NCBI RefSeq assembly: GCF_900474185.1
Contig: NZ_UCNW01000008.1
Location: 186,001-250,000 of the forward strand
DNA: 64,000 nucleotides
Source of the DNA: Synechococcus sp. UW69
GTDB taxonomy: Bacteria; Cyanobacteriota; Cyanobacteriia; PCC-6307; Cyanobiaceae
Direction: 5' to 3'
Both the position numbers and the translations under genes were made by a program. The first letter of the stretch is position 1, and every line of letters starts with the position of its first letter. The notes under the pieces are model-generated. The model was not told the DNA's origin and searched no databases. It worked only from the letters and a program-made list of their open reading frames with translations. Below are positions 45,016 through 54,972 of the stretch, piece after piece.

Positions 45016-45045
45016 CTTATTTACCCCTTAACCTACAACAACAGG
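45016..45045 (+). promoter_or_regulatory. Pho-box-like repeat upstream of ptxA
   Basis: CTTATTTA, CTTAACCT and ACAACAGG are spaced at 11 bp (3-base spacers). CTTAACCT is the cyanobacterial Pho-box half-site consensus, and the first unit shares CTTA. The block sits about 45-75 bp upstream of the ptxA ATG in a strongly AT-rich region, so phosphate-starvation control by PhoB is likely. Confidence 0.62.
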
Positions 45046-45088
45046 AGAGAGTTAAATTTCCAGATATCGAGCTCGACAGAGAAGGCGA

Positions 45089-46794
<1,706 letters not shown>

Positions 46795-46806
46795 ACAGGT
46801 ACCTCC

Positions 46807-46840
46807 GTCCCGATGGTTCACACCATCGGGACATTTTTTA
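46807..46840 (+). terminator. Intra-operon hairpin with T run between ptxB and ptxC
   Basis: A perfect 10-bp stem (GTCCCGATGG/CCATCGGGAC, 6-base loop) is followed by ATTTTTTAT. It looks like a rho-independent terminator, but the coupled permease gene begins just 10 bases later. Partial termination would give more binding protein than permease. Confidence 0.8.
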
Positions 46841-46849
46841 TCTCCCGTT

Positions 46850-47659
46850 ATGAGCGCTTCCGTTGATTCCTATCGCGCCATTCTTCGGCGCCATGAGCTG
46901 CGATGGCGGCAGCAATTCCTCCGTGTTCTGGTGATTCTCACGGCGGTGGTTGGTTCCCTGTCCGTTGTGGGCCTGTTTGATCCGAATCGAATCGCCACCG
47001 GGGTGCCGGCGATTTTGAACTTGCTGCCTGAAATGTTCCCACCGGATTTCGGGCGGTGGCAGTTCTGGATCAAGCCCTTGATCGACTCGATGGCCATGAG
47101 CATCGCGGGCACCTCAATCGCTGTTTTCTTCTCACTGTTGCTCTGTTTCTTCGCAGCAAGAAACACCAGCCCCAGCCGTGGCTTGTACGTCATGGCCACC
47201 GCAATACTCAACGTGACCCGAGCCGTTCCCGAGCTAATTCTCGGCATGATTCTTGTGGCCGCCGTGGGCTTCGGAGCACTGCCCGGAACGCTGGCCCTCG
47301 GTCTTCACTCCGTTGGCATGCTCGGCAAGTTCTACGCCGAGGCGATCGAGCTGTGTGATCAAGAACCGATCGAAGCCGCCCGCTCATCAGGGGCATCTGA
47401 ACTGCAGGTGATCGTTCACAGCATCCTTCCCCAGGTGTTCCCAGCCATGGCGGATGTCACGTTCTACCGCTGGGAATACAACTTTCGAGCCTCGATGGTG
47501 GTGGGCGCCGTGGGTGCCGGCGGCATTGGCTTGGAAATCATCAGTGCCCTGCGGATCATGGAGTACCAACAGGTCTCAGCCCTGCTGTTGGTGGTGCTCG
47601 TGGTGGTTACGGCGCTCGATTCAATGAGCAATGCCCTGCGCCATTGGATGGTGCAATGA
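46850..47659 (+). CDS. ptxC: Phosphite/phosphonate ABC importer permease
   Basis: The ATG at 46850 (MSASVDSYRAILRRHE) gives 269 residues. About five or six membrane helices and the PhnE inner-membrane motif EAARSSGASELQVIVHSILPQVFP, which couples to the ATPase, are visible. A longer frame from 46733 overlaps ptxB and is not needed. The stop overlaps the ptxD ATG as ATGA. Confidence 0.93.
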   Translation: MSASVDSYRAILRRHELRWRQQFLRVLVILTAVVGSLSVVGLFDPNRIATGVPAILNLLPEMFPPDFGRWQFWIKPLIDSMAMSIAGTSIAVFFSLLLCFFAARNTSPSRGLYVMATAILNVTRAVPELILGMILVAAVGFGALPGTLALGLHSVGMLGKFYAEAIELCDQEPIEAARSSGASELQVIVHSILPQVFPAMADVTFYRWEYNFRASMVVGAVGAGGIGLEIISALRIMEYQQVSALLLVVLVVVTALDSMSNALRHWMVQ

Positions 47660-48657
47660 CAACCCTCGTAAGCCATCAACACCGGCCCCATCTGGTGGTC
47701 ACGAACTATGTGCAAGAGGAGGTCATTGACTTCCTCTCCGAATTCGCACGGGTCACCGCCAATCGCAGCCGGGAACCCTGGAGCCGTCGATCTTTGCTGG
47801 AGGCAGCAGCGGACGCCGACGGCCTGCTGATGTTCATGCCGGATTGCGTCGATGCCGACTTTCTTGATCACTGCCCGCGGCTGCGCTCGATTGCCGGAGC
47901 CCTGCGTGGTTTCGACAACTTCGATCTCTCCGCCTGCGATGCACGGGAGATTCGCTATCAATTCATCCCCAATTTGTTGGCGGCACCAACGGCAGAACTC
48001 ACCGTTGCGATGCTGATCAGCCTGGCGCGATCCATCCCGGCAGGGGACGCCTTTGTGCGCACAGGTCAGTTCCCTGGATGGCGGCCGAACTTCTACTCCA
48101 AAGGAGTGATTAACAGCACAGTTGGCATCGTGGGAATGGGGCAACTCGGCCTTGAATTCGCCGAGCGCATGCGGGGCTTCGGCGCAACGATCCTCTACAG
48201 CGATCCCATTCGTCTTGATCGCCAATCTGAGCAACGTCTTGAACTGCAGCATGTGGAGTTCAACGACGTAATTGAACACAGTGATCACCTGGTGCTGATG
48301 GTGCCGCTCACAAACGACACGCTGCATCTGATCAATGCGGATGTATTGGCCCGTTGCAAGCCGGGAGCGGTGCTGATCAATCCATGCCGCGGCTCGGTGG
48401 TGGATGAACAGGCTGTTGTGCAGGCACTGCAATCGGGCCAGCTGGGGGGCTACGGAGCAGATGTTTTTGAGATGGAGGACTGGGCCCGACAGGACCACCC
48501 CAATTCCATTCCCCAGGCCTTGCTCGATCAACGCGATCACACCGTGCTCACGCCGCACATCGGTTCGGCCGTCCAATCGATCCGCGACGACATCGCCATG
48601 ACGGCGGCCCGCAATCTCAAGGCACTTGTTCAGACCACCCTGTTGCCGATCAGATGA
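47656..48657 (+). CDS. ptxD: Phosphite dehydrogenase
   Basis: From the ATG overlapping the permease stop the enzyme is 333 residues. It is a D-2-hydroxyacid-dehydrogenase-type protein with the NAD site GIVGMGQLG and an acidic residue (YSDP) after the second strand, favouring NAD. Catalytic residues in PtxD positions are Arg245 (NPCRGSV), Glu274 (FEMEDWARQD) and His301 (TPHIGSAV). The DWARxD segment is characteristic of PtxD rather than of glycerate dehydrogenases. It oxidises phosphite to phosphate. Coupled on both sides by ATGA overlaps. Confidence 0.92.
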   Translation: MTTLVSHQHRPHLVVTNYVQEEVIDFLSEFARVTANRSREPWSRRSLLEAAADADGLLMFMPDCVDADFLDHCPRLRSIAGALRGFDNFDLSACDAREIRYQFIPNLLAAPTAELTVAMLISLARSIPAGDAFVRTGQFPGWRPNFYSKGVINSTVGIVGMGQLGLEFAERMRGFGATILYSDPIRLDRQSEQRLELQHVEFNDVIEHSDHLVLMVPLTNDTLHLINADVLARCKPGAVLINPCRGSVVDEQAVVQALQSGQLGGYGADVFEMEDWARQDHPNSIPQALLDQRDHTVLTPHIGSAVQSIRDDIAMTAARNLKALVQTTLLPIR

Positions 48658-49418
48658 CCAACATCACAACGCACTGGGATCCGAAGGATCTCCTTCAATT
48701 CAAAGGGCTTCATCAGCAAGACGGTGTCGTTCATGTGCCTGGCTTGGTGGCAAGCGAAGCCATGGCCGAGCTGTTGGCTTGGGTTGACGACATCTCCAAC
48801 GCGTCAACCTTGGGGCGCCACTACTTCGAAAGCACAGCCCACGGCCGGGTCAAAGCGCGAACCGAAGACTTCGCCAAGGATCACCCTCCACTGCATCAGT
48901 TCCTAACCCAAGGGCGGGTGCACGACGTGCTCGAAGCATTGTTTGGCGAGCCACCGGTGCTGTTCAAGGAAAAGATCAACTACAAGCACCCCGGTGCAGC
49001 CGGGTATGCCCCCCATCAGGATGCACCGGCCTATCCGTATGGATCCCTGCACATCACGATGCTGCTGGCCTTGGATTCAGCTGATACCAGCAATGGTTGC
49101 TTGGAATTCGCCAAGGGGGCCCATCACAACGGGGTGATTGGAGTGAATGCCGATGGATGTCTACCGATTGAGCAGGCATCTCAACTTGAATGGACGCCGA
49201 TGCCTGTGGCTGCTGGAGACGCTGTGTTCTTCAACTCCTTTGCGCCGCACCGCAGCGGCACCAACCGCTCTGATCGTTCACGCCGCGCGCTGTACGTCAC
49301 CTACAACGCCAGCTCCGAAGGCGATTTGAGATCGGAGTACTACGACCACAAAAAGCAGGCGCTGGCTGAAGGGCGCGTCAGCTTGATCAACCATTTTCTC
49401 GGGGAGGACGTCTCATGA
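48654..49418 (+). CDS. phnY: Fe(II)/2-oxoglutarate-dependent phosphonate dioxygenase, PhnY-like
   Basis: The 254-residue PhyH-fold protein has the iron facial triad in APHQDAPAYP (H-x-D) and APHRSGTNRSDRSRRALYV (distal His and the 2-oxoglutarate Arg). In the PhnY/PhnZ pathway it hydroxylates C1 of 2-aminoethylphosphonate or methylphosphonate. The position between ptxD and an HD-domain gene supports this. Start overlaps ptxD by 4 bp. Which phosphonate is used cannot be told from sequence. Confidence 0.85.
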   Translation: MTNITTHWDPKDLLQFKGLHQQDGVVHVPGLVASEAMAELLAWVDDISNASTLGRHYFESTAHGRVKARTEDFAKDHPPLHQFLTQGRVHDVLEALFGEPPVLFKEKINYKHPGAAGYAPHQDAPAYPYGSLHITMLLALDSADTSNGCLEFAKGAHHNGVIGVNADGCLPIEQASQLEWTPMPVAAGDAVFFNSFAPHRSGTNRSDRSRRALYVTYNASSEGDLRSEYYDHKKQALAEGRVSLINHFLGEDVS

Positions 49419-50017
49419 CTGCACTGGCCGACCACGCCATGGAATGGATGAAATCCATGCAAGCGGGGGGTCGCGAAGAGCGCGTTGATCTGCTCTTCGC
49501 CTATCTCAACACCCACGGGCAATCCAGCTACGACCCATCGGTGACGCAGCTGGAGCATGCTTTGCAGACAGCACTTCTGGCACACCAGGAGTCGCACCAG
49601 CCCCACATGGTGGTGGCATCACTGCTTCATGACATCGGCCATCTGATGATCGATGAACACGATGAACGGGGAGATTTCCTCGATCAAGACTGTGCCCATG
49701 AGGCCGTCGCAGCCCGAGCACTCTCGGTGTTCTTCCCTGCGCAGGTCGTTGCCCCCGTACAGCGTCATGTCTCAGCCAAACGGCTGCTGTGTTCGCTGGA
49801 TGAGACGTATTACGCGGGGCTATCGGATGCGTCGAAACGCAGTTTCGCTGTGCAGGGTGGAGAACTGAGCCGTTCAGAAGCGATGCGTCTCTTGGAATTG
49901 GAGGGGATGAACGATGCCATGGCGCTGCGGCGCTGGGACGACCGGGCCAAGGTTCACGGGGTTGAAGTGCCCGACTTGGATGCCTACCGGCAGGTCGTCT
50001 TGGACCATCTCCTGTAA
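49415..50017 (+). CDS. phnZ: HD-domain mixed-valent diiron oxygenase, PhnZ-like
   Basis: The 200-residue HD-fold protein shows LEHALQTALLAHQ, then the HD pair in ASLLHDIGHLM and the later metal ligand in AARALSVFFPAQVVAPVQRHV. PhnZ uses two irons and oxygen to cleave the C-P bond of 1-hydroxyphosphonates, releasing phosphate. The family otherwise includes inositol-oxygenase-like enzymes, so the context (phnY, ptxD, importer) carries much of the call. It overlaps phnY by 4 bp and ends the unit. Confidence 0.85.
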   Translation: MTALADHAMEWMKSMQAGGREERVDLLFAYLNTHGQSSYDPSVTQLEHALQTALLAHQESHQPHMVVASLLHDIGHLMIDEHDERGDFLDQDCAHEAVAARALSVFFPAQVVAPVQRHVSAKRLLCSLDETYYAGLSDASKRSFAVQGGELSRSEAMRLLELEGMNDAMALRRWDDRAKVHGVEVPDLDAYRQVVLDHLL

Positions 50018-50427
50018 AGCAGGATTCAAGCGAGGTCAGCTGTCTGGGAGTTGCACACCATTGATCCCAGTTGCACACAATTCCAGGGACAAATTAGGGA
50101 CAAGCCCCTCAGGCCTATTCCTGTAACTAGGAGCTAAGTGGCAGCAGCGGCCAGAAACCCCAGCGCTGATCCGCAGGATTCACACCAGTTCCAGCCACCA
50201 CGCTCCCCATCAATGCAGTGATTCTGCAGAGGAATCGATCAGGCCAGGGGCAAACCGCCAACCGCGGCGCAAAACCACCCTGCGTCAACCATCCAAACGA
50301 CTCAGAAAGAGCTCGATGACCATCAAACAGAGGTGAGTTGAGCCGATTCGAACGGCATCCAGTCGTTTGTATGGCTCTCCTGAAATGGAATGGCTAACTC
50401 TGAAGACAGCAAGTTGCTTGCCGCCCG
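50018..50427. other. Non-coding repeat-bearing spacer
   Basis: This 410-bp gap holds repeat copy B, a pair of near-identical short motifs at 50050-50080 (TTGCACACCA and TTGCACACAA), and the presumed promoter of the acid phosphatase gene. No convincing reading frame is present. Confidence 0.65.
50097..50274. repeat. Direct repeat copy B, shared with copies A and C
   Basis: Bases 50140-50274 match copy A (42556-42690) at about 97%. Bases 50097-50188 match copy C (54398-54489) at about 83% without gaps. B therefore bridges the two modules. It is non-coding here, even though the A-like part derives from the starts and ends of two genes. Confidence 0.9.
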
Positions 50428-51279
50428 ATGCGTCGGATTGAACTTGGTCTTTTGGTGTTAGCTCTTTTCGGTTTAGGAGGCGTCACAGGACTCCCTGCTC
50501 AAGCGGCACAACCCACCTACTGCGAATCCAACGTCGGATCACCCAGTGATCTGAAGGAGTTGAAACACGGGCTCCTGCAGGGCTACCTCGATCCGAAAAC
50601 GCTTCCCGACTCCCTCAAACTGCTTGCTCCGCCGCCGGCACCTGGATCAGCAGCACAGGCACTCGATGAAGAGATCTCCAAGGACAATTTTTCACATGAA
50701 GGTACTGCACGCTGGAGTCAAGCAGCGACAGATGCCGATCTTCACTTCCCTGCCGCCGCATCGATTTTTTCCTGCAGTGTGGGCATCGAGATTTCCGAAG
50801 AACGCACACCAAGGCTTTACACGCTCCTTCGCCGATCACTCACCGATGCGGGATTGGCGTCCTACAAAGCCAAGAACCACTACCAGCGATCAAGGCCGTT
50901 CATGAGCAATGGGGAGTCGATCTGCACCCCTGATGATGAGAGTGCTCTGCGGTCCGACGGCTCCTATCCATCCGGGCACACCTCTGTGGGCTGGGCCTGG
51001 GCTCTAATCCTCAGTGAGATTGCCCCCAACCAACAGGATCAGATCCTGCAACGGGGAATGGATTACGGAAGGAGCCGAAACATCTGCAACGTGCACTGGC
51101 ACAGCGACGTTCAAGCGGGGCAGCTCATTGGCGCAGCAACGGTCGCACAACTGCATGCCAACCCCGTATTCCGTGCTGATCTGCGGGCTGCACGCAAAGA
51201 AGTGAAGGTGCAGCAAGCCACCAACAACATTGCCAACTCGATCAGCTGCAAGCGGGAGCAAGCGGCATTGCAGCCCTAA
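50428..51279 (+). CDS. Class A non-specific acid phosphatase (PAP2 family)
   Basis: The 283-residue protein has a signal peptide (residues 1-26, cut after PAQA). The full class A signature is intact: K149-x6-R156-P157, PSGH at 181-184, and S216-R-x5-H223-x3-D227. It should dephosphorylate organic phosphate esters in the periplasm. It heads a three-gene unit with a lipid-kinase-like fusion and a metallophosphoesterase, and lies downstream of repeat B. The KSR-type motif order rules out alkaline phosphatases. Confidence 0.93.
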   Translation: MRRIELGLLVLALFGLGGVTGLPAQAAQPTYCESNVGSPSDLKELKHGLLQGYLDPKTLPDSLKLLAPPPAPGSAAQALDEEISKDNFSHEGTARWSQAATDADLHFPAAASIFSCSVGIEISEERTPRLYTLLRRSLTDAGLASYKAKNHYQRSRPFMSNGESICTPDDESALRSDGSYPSGHTSVGWAWALILSEIAPNQQDQILQRGMDYGRSRNICNVHWHSDVQAGQLIGAATVAQLHANPVFRADLRAARKEVKVQQATNNIANSISCKREQAALQP

Positions 51280-51341
51280 CCAACCAAGAAGAAGAAACAA
51301 ACAACAACAACACAAGCAGACAACATCTCCAAGGCTGAGCC

Positions 51342-52649
51342 ATGCCCTCCACCATTGTCTTGAATGCCGATCCAGATGTTTGCCCCGCCATGGGGACCTG
51401 GATCACCAATAACACCCAGCTGCTCTCAGGTTTTTCTCTTCTCATCGCCGAAGACGTGATCGAGGAGCTCACCCTGCGCCATGAATTAGGTGGGCTTTCG
51501 ATCATTCCCTGTCGTGCCATCCGTGACGGTGGGGATATCAGCATGGCGGCCAAGGTCCTCGAAGGAGAGATCAGTGGCCTGGTCCATTTCCCGGCTCCAC
51601 CTGAACAAATGAGCAGGGATGTGCTCGCCGAACCACTGGTTCGTGCGGCCCTGCTCTGCGACTTGCCGATCGCCCTAAATCCAGCCACGGCATCCGCCCT
51701 GTTGCAAGGCATAAAACGCAGTCGGCGGGGCTATCTGATTTTCAATCCAATCTCCGGTCAAGGGGATCCTGAGACAGAACTCGCCGAGATTCGAAGTCAT
51801 CTCGAACCACAATTCATGCTGCAGGTTTGGAAAACCCAGCCGGATCTTGATCCTGCCGAGCAAGCTAAAGAGTTGATCAAGGAGATCAAAGCATTCGATG
51901 CCGAAGGAGATGGCGAATCGATCATCATTGCCTCGGGCGGTGATGGAACCGTTGGTGCCGTTGCCAGTGCCCTGCAGGGCAGTGATATCCCTCTAGGCAT
52001 TATTCCCCGTGGCACAGCCAACGCCTTTTCCGTTGCCCTGGGCATCCCCACAGGAGTGAAGGCCGCCTGCACCAATTTGCTTTTGGGCAATCTGCGACGG
52101 GTCGATGTGGCCTTGTGCAACGACCGGCCCATGATCCTGCTGGCTGGCCTTGGCTTTGAAGCGGGGATGGTGGATAAAGCCAGCCGTGAACTGAAAAACA
52201 TCCTTGGCCCGATGGCCTACATCTTTTCTGGTGCCCGGCAGCTGGTGGATCAACAACCATTCCAAGCCACCCTGCAGATCGATGGCAACGAATACCAGCT
52301 GGATACGAGCGCCATCACCGTGGCCAATGCCGCACCAGCCAGTTCGGTGATGGCGCAGGGGTTCGGAGAAGTGATTCCCGATGATGGGCTTCTTGAAGTG
52401 ATTGTGGCCACTCCCAAAGACCGCATTGGTGGTTTTTCGGTGCTGTCCAGCCTCGCCTGGTCGGCCATCAAAAGCAGCAACGCCAACCACAGCAACATTG
52501 CCTGTTTTCGAACCAAGCAGATTCAAATCAAGTTGAACGACGTTCAAAAACTGGTGATTGATGGAGAAGTGCTCGATGCACAAACCGTCACGGTGAGCGT
52601 GAACCCTCAAGCCTTGCAAGTGGTGGCACCCATCCCACTGAAATTTTGA
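51342..52649 (+). CDS. Methylglyoxal-synthase-like domain fused to diacylglycerol-kinase-type lipid kinase
   Basis: Residues 1-125 resemble methylglyoxal synthase (GGDISMAAKVLEGEISGLV with GGD at 63-65, then LLCDLPIALNPATASAL), but other catalytic residues appear lost. Residues 130-435 form a YegS/DgkB-type kinase: NPISG at 135-139, ASGGDGTV with GGDGT at 199-203, PRGTANAF at 222-229. It would phosphorylate diacylglycerol or a similar lipid. The stop overlaps the next start as TTGA. The MGS-like part may be regulatory rather than catalytic. The kinase assignment is firm and the role is inferred. Confidence 0.85.
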   Translation: MPSTIVLNADPDVCPAMGTWITNNTQLLSGFSLLIAEDVIEELTLRHELGGLSIIPCRAIRDGGDISMAAKVLEGEISGLVHFPAPPEQMSRDVLAEPLVRAALLCDLPIALNPATASALLQGIKRSRRGYLIFNPISGQGDPETELAEIRSHLEPQFMLQVWKTQPDLDPAEQAKELIKEIKAFDAEGDGESIIIASGGDGTVGAVASALQGSDIPLGIIPRGTANAFSVALGIPTGVKAACTNLLLGNLRRVDVALCNDRPMILLAGLGFEAGMVDKASRELKNILGPMAYIFSGARQLVDQQPFQATLQIDGNEYQLDTSAITVANAAPASSVMAQGFGEVIPDDGLLEVIVATPKDRIGGFSVLSSLAWSAIKSSNANHSNIACFRTKQIQIKLNDVQKLVIDGEVLDAQTVTVSVNPQALQVVAPIPLKF

Positions 52650-54184
52650 ATTTCGCCAGCGATCCCCCCCTTCAACGCAAGATCAGCCAGATGGGCAAGC
52701 GCGTGCGCTGGCAGCATCCGGAGCTGATACGTCGCGGGATCGATCAAACCCGACTCGTAATCAACAACGCCAATGGCACCCCTGCAGCGCACGATGCCTT
52801 TCACTTCTTAGTTCTTGGCGACAGTGGCACTGGCCGTCATCGGCGGCACAGCCCACCCCGTCGAATTGCGGAACGACTTCTGCCCCACAAAAAAGGCGCT
52901 GCCTTTTTGCTCCACACCGGAGATGTGGTGTATCTGGTGGGGGCTGCTGATCAGTACCGCGACAACTTTCTGAAGCCCTACAGGGAGTGGCTCCATCACA
53001 GTGAGGATTGGCAAACCATCAGCCATGAGGGGCTTGTCTTCAACCAACCCTTCCTTCCGGTTCCGGGAAATCACGACTACTACGACCTCTCCATTCCGGT
53101 GGCATTGATTGCAGGTGTCACCCTGCCATTGCGGCGGCATCTGCAATGGATGCATGACATCGACGCCGGATGGCGCGGCTCACGGCAGGGGGAAACCTAT
53201 GCCCGCGCATTCCTTGATGTTCTCGCCGACATCCCCTTAACCCATCTCGGCGATCACCTTGACAAGCACTACGACGTCTCGTGGGACGGAAAACGATGCC
53301 TGCGCTACCAACCCGGGATCAACACTCGATTGCCCAACCGCTACTACCGCTTCCGGCATTCGGGTGTTGACGTTTTTGCAATCGATTCGAACACACTGTT
53401 GACAACAGCCAAGCCGTCGACAAGCAACGTTAAACGTCGGCAAGAGCTACGCAGTCTTGAACAACAACAAGCCAATCTCTATAGAGATTTGGCGAACAGC
53501 AATCTCAGCGAAGAGAATCGCGATGCACTCCTCGATGAACTTGAAACGCTTCAGGAGGAATGCTTCGATCTTCAACGCCATTTCAGGCCCAGTGCATCCG
53601 TTGATCAAGAGCAACTGACCTGGCTCAAGCAAGGGCTAATCGCGTCCCATCGTGATCCCGACGCACGTGGACGCATCTTGACGATGCATCACCCCGCTTA
53701 TGTCACAGAAAAAACCAAATGGAGTCAGGCCGATACGCAGGCGATTCGCAACCACCTCAGGGATGTCTTCGACGAGGTTGCTTCATCTCTTGGGGGCGCC
53801 CTTAATTCACCTTTAGTAGATCTTGTTCTCAGTGGCCATGCCCACTGCATGGAGGTGCTGCGTACCCATGAAACCGGACACGCCGATCGCGAGATCAACT
53901 GGGTGATCTGCGGCGGAAGCGGCTATGGGCTCCGCATGCAACGGCGTGAGGGCCCTGAGCTGATCGAACAGGGCGAGGCAGGAAACAGCAGCGTGATCGC
54001 CAGCAACAACCTCTTCATCGGACGGAACTGGAATGGCACTGCTGAAGGAGATGCCTACAGCGGCCTGCGCATCGACATTGCTGAGGGAAAGCCGCTCAGG
54101 ATGTCCTTAACACCGTTGGTGTCGTCCCGAACCAGCAAGGGATGGATTGATGCAGAACCTGCTCCAATCACTCTGGGGGGGTAG
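52646..54184 (+). CDS. Calcineurin-like metallophosphoesterase
   Basis: From the TTG coupled to the previous stop the protein is 512 residues. An ATG at 52691 is an alternative. The dimetal site is visible: GDS at 58-60, HTGDVVY with Asp93, GNHDYY at 141-146, TMHHPAY and LSGHAHCMEVL. The order matches purple-acid-phosphatase-like enzymes. A helical insertion rich in Gln and Leu follows (RQELRSLEQQQANLYRDL). No signal peptide is seen, so it may be cytosolic. Substrate unknown. Confidence 0.88.
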   Translation: MNFASDPPLQRKISQMGKRVRWQHPELIRRGIDQTRLVINNANGTPAAHDAFHFLVLGDSGTGRHRRHSPPRRIAERLLPHKKGAAFLLHTGDVVYLVGAADQYRDNFLKPYREWLHHSEDWQTISHEGLVFNQPFLPVPGNHDYYDLSIPVALIAGVTLPLRRHLQWMHDIDAGWRGSRQGETYARAFLDVLADIPLTHLGDHLDKHYDVSWDGKRCLRYQPGINTRLPNRYYRFRHSGVDVFAIDSNTLLTTAKPSTSNVKRRQELRSLEQQQANLYRDLANSNLSEENRDALLDELETLQEECFDLQRHFRPSASVDQEQLTWLKQGLIASHRDPDARGRILTMHHPAYVTEKTKWSQADTQAIRNHLRDVFDEVASSLGGALNSPLVDLVLSGHAHCMEVLRTHETGHADREINWVICGGSGYGLRMQRREGPELIEQGEAGNSSVIASNNLFIGRNWNGTAEGDAYSGLRIDIAEGKPLRMSLTPLVSSRTSKGWIDAEPAPITLGG

Positions 54185-54397
54185 GTCGTGAGCAAGACAA
54201 AGCTCATACAGGGTTCAACATCTCCGTGCGCTGCGCTGTGATATTGAAGCCAGCTCATATTCCTTGATAATGAATGCCGTAACCAGAGGGCTGTAGGGAA
54301 GACAAAGCGGATGTCGAAAAAACGTCAAGAAGCTCTGTAGGCACGTTGAAGTTGCTCAGTATTCACCCCAATTGCACCAGAAATCATGAACAACTCA

Positions 54398-54489
54398 GGG
54401 CCCAGCTCCTCAGATCTGTTCCAACAACTGGGAGCTAAGTAGCAGCAGCGGTAAGAAACCCGAGCGCTGATCAGCAGGATTCACATCAG
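54398..54489. repeat. Direct repeat copy C
   Basis: These 92 bp match copy B 50097-50188 without gaps at about 83% (16 mismatches counted by eye). Similarity ends abruptly after GATTCACATCAG. It lies downstream of the metallophosphoesterase and closes the second phosphorus module. Confidence 0.85.
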
Positions 54490-54659
54490 CGACGACTAGA
54501 GCGCTTGGAGTGAACGTGTTTGGACGACAAATGCAACAGGCTGGATGCCTTGTCTTGCTCCTCCACCTTGGTGAGCTTTTTCACAAGGATCCACGTGTCT
54601 TGGGCAGACATCTCCCCATCCTGCTCCCATTTGATGCTCGACAGCTCTGCGGGGGACAT
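54486..54659 (-). CDS. Possible small protein with basic tail
   Basis: The 57-residue frame begins MSPAELSSIKWEQDGEMSAQ and ends in a Lys/Arg/Ser-rich tail (KHVHSKRSSRR). The amino-acid pattern looks like a real protein, but the frame is short, lacks a clear ribosome-binding site, and its stop sits at the end of repeat C. Treat as tentative. Confidence 0.35.
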   Translation of the reverse strand: MSPAELSSIKWEQDGEMSAQDTWILVKKLTKVEEQDKASSLLHLSSKHVHSKRSSRR

Positions 54660-54785
54660 CAAGAGCTGTCTTGGGGGCAACAAGCTAAGGAAACAAGCTT
54701 GGTGGCAACCGACAAAATCCGACACTTGTCACTTAAGAAAATTGGAGATTGGTTTGCCTGGTTACAGCTTTCGGTGCTGGACAAC

Positions 54786-54814
54786 AAAAAAGCCCCAGCC
54801 GAACGGACTGGAGC
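54786..54814 (-). terminator. Minus-strand rho-independent terminator
   Basis: On the minus strand a 7-bp stem (GCTCCAG/CTGGGGC, one G-T pair) with a 9-base loop runs into six T residues. It would end a transcript coming from the 55-kb side, such as the microprotein at 54973. Confidence 0.7.
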
Positions 54815-54972
54815 CAGGCGATGGGGAACTTTCGAAAGATACCGGCCCTGCATCAACAAGCAAGACGGGAGACACCACATCTAGTGTGATCAGCCCTCAG
54901 ATGCGGGTCTAGCCTGAAAAAACACCAGATCTAGGGGACGAGCAGAAGCCCCCTAATCGAGGCCAATAGCGG

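Larger units (their letters stand above)
54185..54972. other. Low-coding stretch with repeat C
   Basis: About 790 bp hold repeat copy C, a minus-strand terminator, and one weak frame at 54486-54659. The rest shows no convincing gene. I saw no phage or transposase remnant. Confidence 0.55.

Noticed and set aside
47464-48576. A 370-residue minus-strand frame
   Set aside because: It is antisense to ptxC and ptxD, whose motifs are unambiguous.
50041-50090. TTGCACAC doublets read as an attachment site
   Set aside because: No integrase or tRNA is next to them and they do not reappear intact at 54.4 kb, so I cannot support an att site.
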